A stretch of 64,000 nucleotides of DNA from the NCBI GenBank assembly GCA_015060885.1, contig SUXO01000005.1, positions 1 through 64,000 of the forward strand, read 5' to 3'. The DNA comes from Bacteroidales bacterium (GTDB lineage: Bacteria > Bacteroidota > Bacteroidia > Bacteroidales > Bacteroidaceae). Numbering within the stretch: the stretch's first letter is position 1; each line of letters starts with the position of its first letter. The notes beneath the pieces were generated by a model that did not search any database, was not told the origin of the DNA, and worked only from the letters and a program-made list of their open reading frames with translations. This document shows positions 17,319-24,671 of the stretch, piece after piece. The position numbers and the translations under genes were made by a program.

Positions 17319-18578
17319 ATGAATAGAAAGGTAAACGGAATATTGCAGGGCACGGTAACACCGCCGCCATCGAAATCGCAAGCGCATCGCCTGCTCATTT
17401 GTGCTGCGCTTGGAAAAAGACCGTGTACCATTGCCTGCAACAGCGTGAACGACGATATTACCGCAACAGCGCGTTGCCTTAACGCCCTGGGCGCCCGAAT
17501 AGAGTATTCGGGCGGCCTCTTCTCGGTCACTCCCGTAAAGGTGCAGAAGGGTGGAACACTCGACTGTGGCGAGAGCGGTTCCACCTTGCGTTTCCTGCTG
17601 TCGGTGGCTGCTGTGCTTGGTGCCGATGCCACTTTTACCGGCGGGGGTAAGCTGCCCACCCGCCCAATGTCGGCACTCTGCGAGGCGTTGGAACAGCACG
17701 GAATATCATTTACCCGCCATGCCGAGGGGCTTGAACTCCCGTTGAGTTGCAATGGAACCCTTTCGGGCGGCAGTTACACCTTGCCGGGCAACCTCTCGTC
17801 GCAATATCTAACGGGACTGCTCTTTGCACTTCCCCTTGCTGCCGGGAACAGCGAGATTGAAATAACAGGCGGGCTCACGAGTGCCTCTTACATAGATATG
17901 ACAATCGATGCTTTGCGCAAGGCTCGCATCGCAGTCGAAAAACGTGGCGATATATGCTTTGTTGCCGGCAATCAGGAATACTCTCTTCCCTCGAACATTG
18001 AGGTTGAGGGCGACTGGTCTTCGGCTGCATTCTGGGTGGTGGCAGGTGTCATTGGAAAGAAGCCGATAACCATAAAAGGGATGGACCTCGGCTCCTTGCA
18101 GGGCGACCGCTGCATAATAGACCACTTGCGTGCAATGGGTGCCTTCATTGAGCCTACTGCCGAGGGGATAGTGGCACACCCCTCGCAACTGTTCGGTGCT
18201 GAACTCGATTGTGCCGACACGCCCGACCTTGTGCCCATACTATCGGTTGCTGCCGCGGCGGCACAAGGCGAAACGCTCTTTCTTCACGTGGGCCGTCTGC
18301 GCTACAAAGAGAGCGACCGTTTGGCAGCAATGAAGGCTGTGCTTGCGTCGTTCGGCATAACATCGGTTGTGGGCGAGGATACCTTCAAGGTTGTAGGCGG
18401 CGAGCCTGTTGCCCAGTCGCCTGTCGACAGTTTCGGTGACCACCGCATAGCAATGTCGGCGGCAGTCCTTTCGACCATCGCAGCCGGCGTAACCGAAATT
18501 ATGGGTGCAGAATGTGTGGCGAAATCATACCCCTCGTTCTTTGATGATTTTGCCGCCCTGGGCGGTAATTTATATTGA
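17319..18578 (+). CDS. aroA: 3-phosphoshikimate 1-carboxyvinyltransferase (EPSP synthase)
   Basis: A 419-residue enzyme that joins phosphoenolpyruvate to shikimate 3-phosphate. It shows PPSKSQAHRLLI, LDCGESGSTLRFLL, LPTRPMSAL, LSSQYLTGLLFALPL, RYKESDR and SFGDHRIAMSAA. The N-terminal residues PSKSQAHR differ from the common PGSKSxxxR, which recalls the glyphosate-tolerant class II or other divergent forms, but tolerance cannot be judged from this alone. It lies 3 bp after aroB and 64 bp before pheA. Confidence 0.95.
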   Translation: MNRKVNGILQGTVTPPPSKSQAHRLLICAALGKRPCTIACNSVNDDITATARCLNALGARIEYSGGLFSVTPVKVQKGGTLDCGESGSTLRFLLSVAAVLGADATFTGGGKLPTRPMSALCEALEQHGISFTRHAEGLELPLSCNGTLSGGSYTLPGNLSSQYLTGLLFALPLAAGNSEIEITGGLTSASYIDMTIDALRKARIAVEKRGDICFVAGNQEYSLPSNIEVEGDWSSAAFWVVAGVIGKKPITIKGMDLGSLQGDRCIIDHLRAMGAFIEPTAEGIVAHPSQLFGAELDCADTPDLVPILSVAAAAAQGETLFLHVGRLRYKESDRLAAMKAVLASFGITSVVGEDTFKVVGGEPVAQSPVDSFGDHRIAMSAAVLSTIAAGVTEIMGAECVAKSYPSFFDDFAALGGNLY

Positions 18579-18642
18579 CATACATTCAAATCTCTTGTGA
18601 ACAACAATAAAAAATCGATAAACATAAAAATACTATAATATT

Positions 18643-19785
18643 ATGGACTTGAAAAAATTACGTGACCAGATAGATGAGATAGATTCCAATATGTGCGACC
18701 TCTTCGCCAAGCGTATGCAGGTGGTTAGCGATGTTGCACGCTACAAGAAAGAGAATAAACTGCCGGTATATCACCCTTCACGCGCCCGCGCCGTGCTGCA
18801 TAACGTATCGAAACGCCTGGGCCCCGAATTCGAAGGCTATGGCCGCACTCTCTACCGCACAATCTTCGATTTGAGCGAGTCTATGGAGACGCGTATGCTT
18901 GCCGAGGGTTCCGAGTTCTACGACAGGATAAAGGCTATCACATCGGTTCCTCCTTGCCCCTTCCCCAAGCGTGCCACTGTTGCCTGTGCCGGTTGTGAGG
19001 GCTCTTATGCGCACCTTGCATCGGAGCGGCTTTTCGACCTCCCCGAAATTATGTATATGAACGGTTTCGAGGGTGTGTTCAAGGCAGTGAGCAGCGGTTT
19101 GTGCGAGTATGGAGTCCTGCCCATCGAGAACTCGCTTGCCGGTTCGGTCAATGCCATTTACGACCTCCTGTCCGAATTCAATGTGAGCATTGTTCGCGGT
19201 GTACGCCTTAAAGTGGACCACGCCCTCCTTGCCGTTCCGGGTGCCAAGCTGTCCGACATCCGTGAGATATATTCTCACCAGCAGGCCATAAGCCAATGTT
19301 CCGAATTCCTCTCTACATTGAAGGATGTGCGCGTGATTGCTGTTGAGAACACAGCCGAGGCAGCCCGAATGGTGGCACAAGGTGGCGACCGCACAAAGGC
19401 TTCGCTTTCGTCGCTCCTTTGCGCCGAACTCTACCAGATGCAGGTCATCAAGTCATCGGTGCAGAACCGTGACAACAACTACACACGTTTCATCTGCATA
19501 TCGAAGGAACCGAAAATATATTCGGGTGCCGACCGCACAAGCATTATGATAAACATACCCAACCGCCCAGGAACCCTCTTCCGCATAATGTCGCGTTTCA
19601 ACGCCACAGGAGTGAACCTCGTGAAACTCGAAAGCCGTCAGATACCGGAGCGTGAGTTCGAGTACCGTTTCTATTTCGATATCGAGGCATCGGTGTACAG
19701 CGACGAGTTCCTTTCGCTTATGTGCGAGTTGCACGAGTGTGGCGAGCAGTTCAAATACTTCGGTACATACGCCGAAATAATTTAA
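18643..19785 (+). CDS. pheA: Bifunctional chorismate mutase / prephenate dehydratase
   Basis: A 380-residue fusion. Residues about 1-85 are an AroQ-type chorismate mutase (LKKLRDQIDEIDSNMCDLFAKR). A prephenate dehydratase follows (CAGCEGSYAHLASERLF, PIENSLAGSVNAIYDLL, YSHQQAISQCSEFL, NNYTRFICI), and a C-terminal ACT domain (about 300-380, SIMINIPNRPGTLFRIMSRF) should bind phenylalanine for feedback control. The product is phenylpyruvate. The order of domains is the same as in E. coli PheA. The gene is 64 bp after aroA, the largest gap in the operon, so an internal promoter is possible, and 5 bp before aroQ. Confidence 0.95.
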   Translation: MDLKKLRDQIDEIDSNMCDLFAKRMQVVSDVARYKKENKLPVYHPSRARAVLHNVSKRLGPEFEGYGRTLYRTIFDLSESMETRMLAEGSEFYDRIKAITSVPPCPFPKRATVACAGCEGSYAHLASERLFDLPEIMYMNGFEGVFKAVSSGLCEYGVLPIENSLAGSVNAIYDLLSEFNVSIVRGVRLKVDHALLAVPGAKLSDIREIYSHQQAISQCSEFLSTLKDVRVIAVENTAEAARMVAQGGDRTKASLSSLLCAELYQMQVIKSSVQNRDNNYTRFICISKEPKIYSGADRTSIMINIPNRPGTLFRIMSRFNATGVNLVKLESRQIPEREFEYRFYFDIEASVYSDEFLSLMCELHECGEQFKYFGTYAEII

Positions 19786-19790
19786 GAGCA

Positions 19791-20219
19791 ATGAAGGTAC
19801 TTGTAATAAACGGCCCCAATCTCAACCTGCTCGGCTTGCGTGAGCCTTCGCTCTACGGGGCACGCAATTTCGCAGCCTTGCAGGAGTTTATACGTTCGTC
19901 GGCAGCATCGTTGGGCATTGATGTGGAGCTATTCCAGTCGAACCACGAAGGGGCCATCGTCGATGCTATTCAGGCAGCCTATGGGGCTTGCGATGCCATT
20001 CTCATAAACCCTGCGGCCTATACCCACACAAGCGTGGCTATACTCGATGCTTTGAAGGCAGTTGCGCTTCCCACAGTGGAGGTGCACCTCACCGATATTT
20101 CAACCCGCGAGGAGTTCCGCCGTTTCTCCTATGTGTCGCTTTATGCCCAAAAGACCATCTGCGGCAAAGGATTTGACGGTTATAAAGAGGGGCTCGAATA
20201 TCTCAATTCGTTGCAGTAA
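19791..20219 (+). CDS. aroQ: 3-dehydroquinate dehydratase, type II
   Basis: A 142-residue enzyme that dehydrates 3-dehydroquinate to 3-dehydroshikimate and usually forms dodecamers. Motifs are INGPNLNLLGLREPSLYG, FQSNHEGAIVDAIQ (catalytic His region), INPAAYTHTSVAILDAL and EVHLTDISTREEFRR. The start was placed at the ATG five bases after pheA; a longer in-frame extension inside pheA lacks family similarity. It is the last gene of the operon. Shikimate dehydrogenase, shikimate kinase and chorismate synthase genes are not in the window. Confidence 0.96.
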   Translation: MKVLVINGPNLNLLGLREPSLYGARNFAALQEFIRSSAASLGIDVELFQSNHEGAIVDAIQAAYGACDAILINPAAYTHTSVAILDALKAVALPTVEVHLTDISTREEFRRFSYVSLYAQKTICGKGFDGYKEGLEYLNSLQ

Positions 20220-20239
20220 CCCGCTTTAATGCAGTTTAT

Positions 20240-20281
20240 GGCAGCGTGTGGCAATAAAAAGGCGGCACGCTGCCGTTTTTT
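20240..20281 (+). terminator. Rho-independent terminator of the aromatic operon
   Basis: GGCAGCGTG (20240-20248) pairs with CACGCTGCC (20266-20274), followed by G and six T residues. It lies 20 bp after the aroQ stop. Confidence 0.85.
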
Positions 20282-20294
20282 ATTACAAAAAACG

Positions 20295-20302
20295 TATCTT
20301 CA
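20295..20302 (+). promoter_or_regulatory. Possible -7 box of nnr
   Basis: TATCTTCA matches six of eight positions of TAnnTTTG and resembles the TATCTTCG boxes seen before ribD, pyrE and the methyltransferase gene. It lies just after the terminator and about 20 bp before the nnr ATG. Confidence 0.35.
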
Positions 20303-20322
20303 CGGCACAAAACATTGCAGCA

Positions 20323-21837
20323 ATGAAAATATTCCCCACAGCAAGTATAAAGAGGATTGATGCCTACACCATAGAGCACGAACCCATTCCGTCGCTGCTC
20401 CTTATGGAGCGTGCAGCCGCCGCGCTCACAAGAGCAATAGCCGAGGATGCCCCGCAAGGCTCATTCGCGGTTTTTGCAGGGCCGGGCAATAATGGCGGCG
20501 ATGCACTTGCTGTTGCGCGTATGCTTGCCGTTGCAGGGCGCACGGTTGATGTGTGGCTTGTTGCTTCCGACGGTCGTCTTTCGCCCGACTGCGCCGCCAA
20601 CTTGCAATCCTTGAAGGCTATGCAGAACGGCAATTTTGCGCTCGCACTGCACATAGTCGACAGCGGGTTCAACGCTCCGCAAGTGGCCGAGGGTACAACC
20701 CTTATCGACGGCCTCTTCGGCAGTGGGCTCACCCGTCCCGTCACGGGGGTGTTTGCCGACGTAATACATTTTATGAACGGTTGCAATGGCAGGGTGTTTG
20801 CAATAGATATCCCGTCGGGGCTTATGGGCGAAGATAACAGCAACAACTTAAGCGATAATATTGTGCGCGCAACAAAGAGTTTCACCTTGCAGTTCCCAAA
20901 ACTGTCGATGCTCTTTGCCGAAAACAGCTGTTTTGTAGGCAGTTTCGAAGTGCTCGATATCTCATTGAGCCGCGAGGCTATGGAGAAGGAGCCGACACCC
21001 TATTTCCTTACCCGCAAGTGTGATATTGCCCATCTGTTGCCTGTGCGTGAGAAGCACTCGCACAAGGGCGATTTTGGCCGCCTGCTATTGGTGGCAGGCA
21101 GCGAGGGTATGGCCGGAGCATCGGTTCTTGCCGCCCGTGCCGCCTTGCGTTCGGGAGTGGGGCTGCTCACAGTGCGCCCGCCGCGGTGCAACAACGATAT
21201 ACTGCAACGCACTGTGCCCGAAGCAATGACCTTGCCCGATGCCTGCGAAACACATATCTCATCGGTTCCGCCTTGCGATAAATATACTGCGGTAGCGGTG
21301 GGGCCGGGACTTGGGCAGCACCCCGATACCGAAACAGCCCTTCTTGCCCTCATCAAGGGTTGCACTGTCCCAATGGTTGTCGATGCCGATGCGCTCAATA
21401 TTCTTTCGCGCCACAAAGAGTACCTTTCCCGCCTGCCGCAAGGAAGTATAATAACTCCTCACATAGGAGAGTTTACACGTCTTGCCGGTACGTGCAGAAA
21501 CTCTTATGAACGTTTGCAACAGGCGATGGCTATGGCACGGGAGAACAACCTGTGCGTGGTGCTCAAAGGGGCATACACGGCCGTTATAACTCCACAGGGG
21601 TGTTGCCACTTCAATACAAGCGGCAATCCCGGAATGGCGACAGGCGGCAGCGGCGATGTGCTTACAGGTGTTCTGGCAGTCCTCCTGGCCCGTGGCCTTC
21701 CGGCGGTCGATGCAGCCCGTCTCGGAGTCTATATTCACGGTGCAGCCGGTGACCTTGCCTGTGCGGGGGTGGGCGAAACGGCTCTTATTGCAAGCGACAT
21801 TGTGGATGCCTTGCCCGAATGCTGGAAAAATTTATAG
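20323..21837 (+). CDS. nnr: Bifunctional NAD(P)H-hydrate epimerase / ADP-dependent dehydratase
   Basis: A 504-residue metabolite-repair enzyme. The N-terminal YjeF_N domain (about 1-215, with FAGPGNNGGDALAVARML) interconverts R and S forms of hydrated NAD(P)H. The C-terminal ribokinase-like domain (about 230-504, with VAGSEGMAGASVLAARAALR, VDADALNILS and MATGGSGDVLTGVLA) dehydrates the S form with ADP. The start was chosen at the ATG giving MKIFPTASIKRIDAY; an upstream ATG would begin inside the terminator hairpin. It follows the aromatic operon as a separate unit. Confidence 0.95.
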   Translation: MKIFPTASIKRIDAYTIEHEPIPSLLLMERAAAALTRAIAEDAPQGSFAVFAGPGNNGGDALAVARMLAVAGRTVDVWLVASDGRLSPDCAANLQSLKAMQNGNFALALHIVDSGFNAPQVAEGTTLIDGLFGSGLTRPVTGVFADVIHFMNGCNGRVFAIDIPSGLMGEDNSNNLSDNIVRATKSFTLQFPKLSMLFAENSCFVGSFEVLDISLSREAMEKEPTPYFLTRKCDIAHLLPVREKHSHKGDFGRLLLVAGSEGMAGASVLAARAALRSGVGLLTVRPPRCNNDILQRTVPEAMTLPDACETHISSVPPCDKYTAVAVGPGLGQHPDTETALLALIKGCTVPMVVDADALNILSRHKEYLSRLPQGSIITPHIGEFTRLAGTCRNSYERLQQAMAMARENNLCVVLKGAYTAVITPQGCCHFNTSGNPGMATGGSGDVLTGVLAVLLARGLPAVDAARLGVYIHGAAGDLACAGVGETALIASDIVDALPECWKNL

Positions 21838-21877
21838 ATAAATCCTATGCCTTTTATGTTTCTCGCTCGTTTGTAAC

Positions 21878-21885
21878 TATCTTTG
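21878..21885 (+). promoter_or_regulatory. Promoter -7 box of the BASS-like transporter gene
   Basis: TATCTTTG is a full match to TAnnTTTG, located 18 bp before the ATG. It suggests the gene can be transcribed separately from nnr. Confidence 0.58.
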
Positions 21886-21903
21886 CGATAAAATTAACAA
21901 CAG

Positions 21904-22860
21904 ATGAACCCACGACAGTTTTTACGCGATTGGTCGTTGCCCATAGCAATGGTGGCAGGGGTTGTAATGTACCTGCTCTATGTGAACATCCCGCTGTTCG
22001 ATGGCACCCGCCCATTTGTGCTTGGTGCTGTGGCTGTGGTACAGCCGTTGCTCATTTTTGCGATGCTCTTTGTGACCTTCTGCAAGATACGTTACAACGA
22101 ACTCAAACCCCGTCGGTGGCATTTTATATTGCTTGCCTTCCAGTTGGGGCTCTTTGCCGCAATCTCCCTCTCCATTGCCTTTTTCCGTGGTATGCCGCAA
22201 GGAGTACAGGTATTGTTGGAGGCAGCGATGCTGTGCCTGCTTTGCCCTACGGCAACGGCAGCAGCTGTGATTACGGCAAAACTGGGTGGCAGCGCATCGT
22301 CGCTCATCACCTATACTATGCTCATAAATGTGGCAGTGGCTCTTTTTGCGCCGTTGCTGCTCACCTTGTCGCACCCTGTCGAGGGGGTATCGTTCCTCTC
22401 GTCGTTCCTGCTCATTATGGGGCGGGTTTTTCCCCTATTGCTCTTTCCGTTGCTGTGCGCCGAACTGTTGCGCAAGTATATCCCTTCGTGGCACTCGGTG
22501 CTGGTGACACAAGGGCGTAACGTTCCCTTCTATCTGTGGCTGGTGGCTTTGTCGCTTGCCATTGCAATGACAGCCCGCTCCATTGCCAACAGCAATATCT
22601 CGCTGCTTGTTATGGCGGGCATTGCGTTGGTGTCGCTTCTCTGCTGTCTGTTGCAGTTTGCGGTGGGCCGTCGGGTTGCAGCCCGTTACGACGAGAGAAT
22701 TACGGGCGGGCAGGCATTGGGCCAGAAGAACACTGTATTTGCCATTTGGCTTGCCTATACTTTCTTAACGCCCGTAACAGCCATTGCCGGCGGTTTCTAT
22801 TCCTTGTGGCATAATATTGTGAATACGCGGCAACTTTACAGGCATAACCATAAACGGTAG
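21904..22860 (+). CDS. Bile acid:sodium symporter-like membrane transporter (BART superfamily)
   Basis: A 318-residue protein with about nine to ten predicted membrane helices and no signal peptide. The segments CLLCPTATAAAVITAKLGG and GQKNTVFAIWLAYTFLTP recall the two broken-helix motifs of bile acid:sodium symporters and their relatives, including the conserved Asn/Gln region. Many bacterial members move small organic acids or have unknown cargo, so bile acid transport is not claimed. It lies 66 bp after nnr and ends at a convergent terminator shared with the CotH gene. Confidence 0.75.
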   Translation: MNPRQFLRDWSLPIAMVAGVVMYLLYVNIPLFDGTRPFVLGAVAVVQPLLIFAMLFVTFCKIRYNELKPRRWHFILLAFQLGLFAAISLSIAFFRGMPQGVQVLLEAAMLCLLCPTATAAAVITAKLGGSASSLITYTMLINVAVALFAPLLLTLSHPVEGVSFLSSFLLIMGRVFPLLLFPLLCAELLRKYIPSWHSVLVTQGRNVPFYLWLVALSLAIAMTARSIANSNISLLVMAGIALVSLLCCLLQFAVGRRVAARYDERITGGQALGQKNTVFAIWLAYTFLTPVTAIAGGFYSLWHNIVNTRQLYRHNHKR

Positions 22861-22869
22861 TTCCTGTAT

Positions 22870-22907
22870 CACAATAGAGTGCCTCATGAAAAGGTCACTC
22901 TATTGTG
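22870..22907. terminator. Bidirectional terminator between convergent genes
   Basis: CACAATAGAGTG (22870-22881) and CACTCTATTGTG (22896-22907) form a perfect 12-bp inverted repeat in the 54-bp gap between the transporter and the CotH gene. No long T-run follows on either side. Confidence 0.75.
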
Positions 22908-22914
22908 TTCGCGG

Positions 22915-24534
22915 TTATCGTATCAATGTTTTCTTTCCGTTTATTATGTAGATACCACGGCTCAGGCTTTCAATGTTATGATAACGTCGGCCACTCAGGT
23001 CAACTATAACCGGGTTGGTTTCTGAATTGTCATAAGTTACATCTGTAATGCCCGATATTGGAATAAAGGAGCCGTGTATTGTAAGGTCGTTTGCCGGCAT
23101 AGAGTCGGGTGTTATATCCCAACCGCTGAAAGAGTAGCCGTCTATGACAGAAACGGTCGGGTAGGTAATCGTTTCCCTATAAAAAAGAGAATCGCTCTGT
23201 ATAACATTCTCATCAATGACAAACTGCAATTGGTAGCGGGTAAGCAGTTGTGCGTCAATGAAATTTATTTGCGCCTTCAACCATTCGTCGGTTTCATCGA
23301 TCTCGGTTGACAATGATTTGTATGGTACATTAGTAAACCAGCGTTTGTTGTCTATCATACGGCTTGCATCAATGGCCTCGCCTTTCTCTTCATTTATATT
23401 GTGCAGTTGCTCAATGATGTCGCTTCTCAAAGTTTCGCTAACATCTTTCCATTGGTTTACATAACTCAAATAGAAATCCTGGCGTTCAAGAAGCTGCGGA
23501 AAATAGAAACTGTACGACCTGTTATGTAAGGCACACCAGTTTTCGGGTGTCCTGAATATTGCATCGAAATCCCATAGAGGCCCCATATACATCTGGCTTG
23601 CTGTGGGGGCCGCAGGGTAGAAATTCTTTTTTATAAGATAACGGTTGGCACCGGCACTGTCGCCTTGCCCCAGGATGTCTTGCGCAAGCAGCCACGCGGC
23701 AAAGCTGTCGTAGTCAATATAAGGGGATATATCGTCGCCATTGGCAAGAGCCTCCTCAAATTCCAGTATGTAATTTCTTATATTTGATAAGAGGTAAGTG
23801 TTTATGTCATCACTGTCGGGGAATTTAAATGTGTATCCTGTCTTGTATGTGAGCATTTCGCCTTTGAAATAGACATCCTCGTTCCACCAATAAGTGTCAT
23901 CTTCGATAATGTAGCCGCTGTCTTCAATGTTGATACGTCCTTCCGATTTCTTTATGCTTTCAATTAGGATATAATCTCCTTTATAGTCACCGTTGAGTAC
24001 AAGGTTTACAAACTCCCATTGTGGTTGCCAGCCAAGGTTGAGGATAGTGCTGGTTATATAGCCTGTGAGGAAGCGTATTGATATGCCTTCGTGCAGACGT
24101 AGAAGCACCCACTCCTTGTCGGCATATTTTGAATCATTGCGGAAAAGAAGGTCCTGTTTCCTGTTTAACTTCAATTTGTATGGTTTCTTGTGTCGGTAAT
24201 AGCTGCTGCTATTGCCCCTGAGGCGTATTTTCATTCCTCCCGAACCGCTGTCATATAGCAGGCTGTCACCTATTGACATACGCATATGTCCCACAACATA
24301 ATCATTGTCCGTCAGCCCGATACCCCACAAGTCATCGGGGGCAAAAATATTCGTACCGGTCGGGTCCTCTCCGGTTACAGTGACAATCTCTATAAGCGGC
24401 AACCTGATGGCTTTAAGTTCGTCGTTGTACTTTGAGGGTGCAAATGTGTTGTCGTCGCCAAATGCGGAGAAGGCATATAAACAGAATAATGTTGTCAATA
24501 ATGTTTTATACAGACAAATGCACCTTGTGTGCAT
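22915..24534 (-). CDS. CotH kinase-family secreted protein with InlB-type repeat
   Basis: A 539-residue protein. The signal peptide is about 1-25 (h-region TLLTTLFCLYAFSA). A CotH domain spans about 90-400 (MKIRLRGNSSSYYRHKKPYKLKL, read as motif pieces; GPLWDFDAIF; ADKEWVLLRLHE). CotH proteins include atypical surface protein kinases. Residues about 435-475 are a Listeria-Bacteroides (InlB B) repeat ending in GYSFSGWDITPDS, and the C-terminus VDLSGRRYHN...RGIYIINGKK resembles type IX sorting signals, so export by the PorU/PorV system is likely. The assigned ATG lies inside a hairpin next to a (TCTG)5 tract; see the repeats here. The upstream neighbour is the GH84 gene. Confidence 0.82.
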   Translation of the reverse strand: MHTRCICLYKTLLTTLFCLYAFSAFGDDNTFAPSKYNDELKAIRLPLIEIVTVTGEDPTGTNIFAPDDLWGIGLTDNDYVVGHMRMSIGDSLLYDSGSGGMKIRLRGNSSSYYRHKKPYKLKLNRKQDLLFRNDSKYADKEWVLLRLHEGISIRFLTGYITSTILNLGWQPQWEFVNLVLNGDYKGDYILIESIKKSEGRINIEDSGYIIEDDTYWWNEDVYFKGEMLTYKTGYTFKFPDSDDINTYLLSNIRNYILEFEEALANGDDISPYIDYDSFAAWLLAQDILGQGDSAGANRYLIKKNFYPAAPTASQMYMGPLWDFDAIFRTPENWCALHNRSYSFYFPQLLERQDFYLSYVNQWKDVSETLRSDIIEQLHNINEEKGEAIDASRMIDNKRWFTNVPYKSLSTEIDETDEWLKAQINFIDAQLLTRYQLQFVIDENVIQSDSLFYRETITYPTVSVIDGYSFSGWDITPDSMPANDLTIHGSFIPISGITDVTYDNSETNPVIVDLSGRRYHNIESLSRGIYIINGKKTLIR

Positions 24535-24542
24535 TTGTCTGT
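24510..24542 (-). repeat. 14-bp inverted repeat spanning the CotH start codon
   Basis: ACAGACAAATGCAC (24510-24523) and GTGCATTTGTCTGT (24529-24542) are a perfect inverted repeat with a 5-base loop. In the CotH transcript the start codon (24534-24532) is inside the stem, so the structure should hinder translation initiation unless it is opened. Confidence 0.9.
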
Positions 24543-24557
24543 CTGTCTGTCTGTCTG
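24538..24557. repeat. Tetranucleotide microsatellite (TCTG)5
   Basis: Five perfect TCTG units lie directly upstream of the CotH ATG on its coding strand (as CAGA). An upstream ATG at 24568 reads through the tract and is out of frame with CotH by one base; loss of one unit or gain of two would put it in frame. This is the usual layout of a slipped-strand phase-variable switch, though only five units are present. Confidence 0.9.
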
Positions 24558-24590
24558 TGTTTTATCATAGTCAGGAATTGCCTCTTTTGT

Positions 24591-24651
24591 ATTGAGACTG
24601 GTTCTTACACCTGTCAACGGTAGTTGCGACAGAGTATGAGCCAGTCTCAAT
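24591..24651 (-). promoter_or_regulatory. Large nested stem structure between GH84 and CotH genes
   Basis: ATTGAGACTGG (24591-24601) pairs with CCAGTCTCAAT (24641-24651). Inside, CTGTC-AAC pairs with GTT-GC-GACAG (24611-24632) with a 2-base bulge. It follows the GH84 stop by about 20 bases on the minus strand. It may be a terminator lacking a U-run, a processing site or an attenuator that sets CotH expression. Confidence 0.6.
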
Positions 24652-24671
24652 TATTGTTGTATAACAAACTT

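Noticed and set aside
16041..17699. 552-codon open frame opposite tyrA, aroB and aroA
   Set aside because: It crosses three well supported genes and shows no domain.
18579..18642. TTGACA and TATAAT-like words before pheA
   Set aside because: They are more than 50 bp apart and the phylum does not use this consensus.
24591..24651. Invertible promoter flanked by 11-bp inverted repeats
   Set aside because: The spacer is only 39 bp, contains a further hairpin and has no -7 box in either direction; an RNA structure is more likely.
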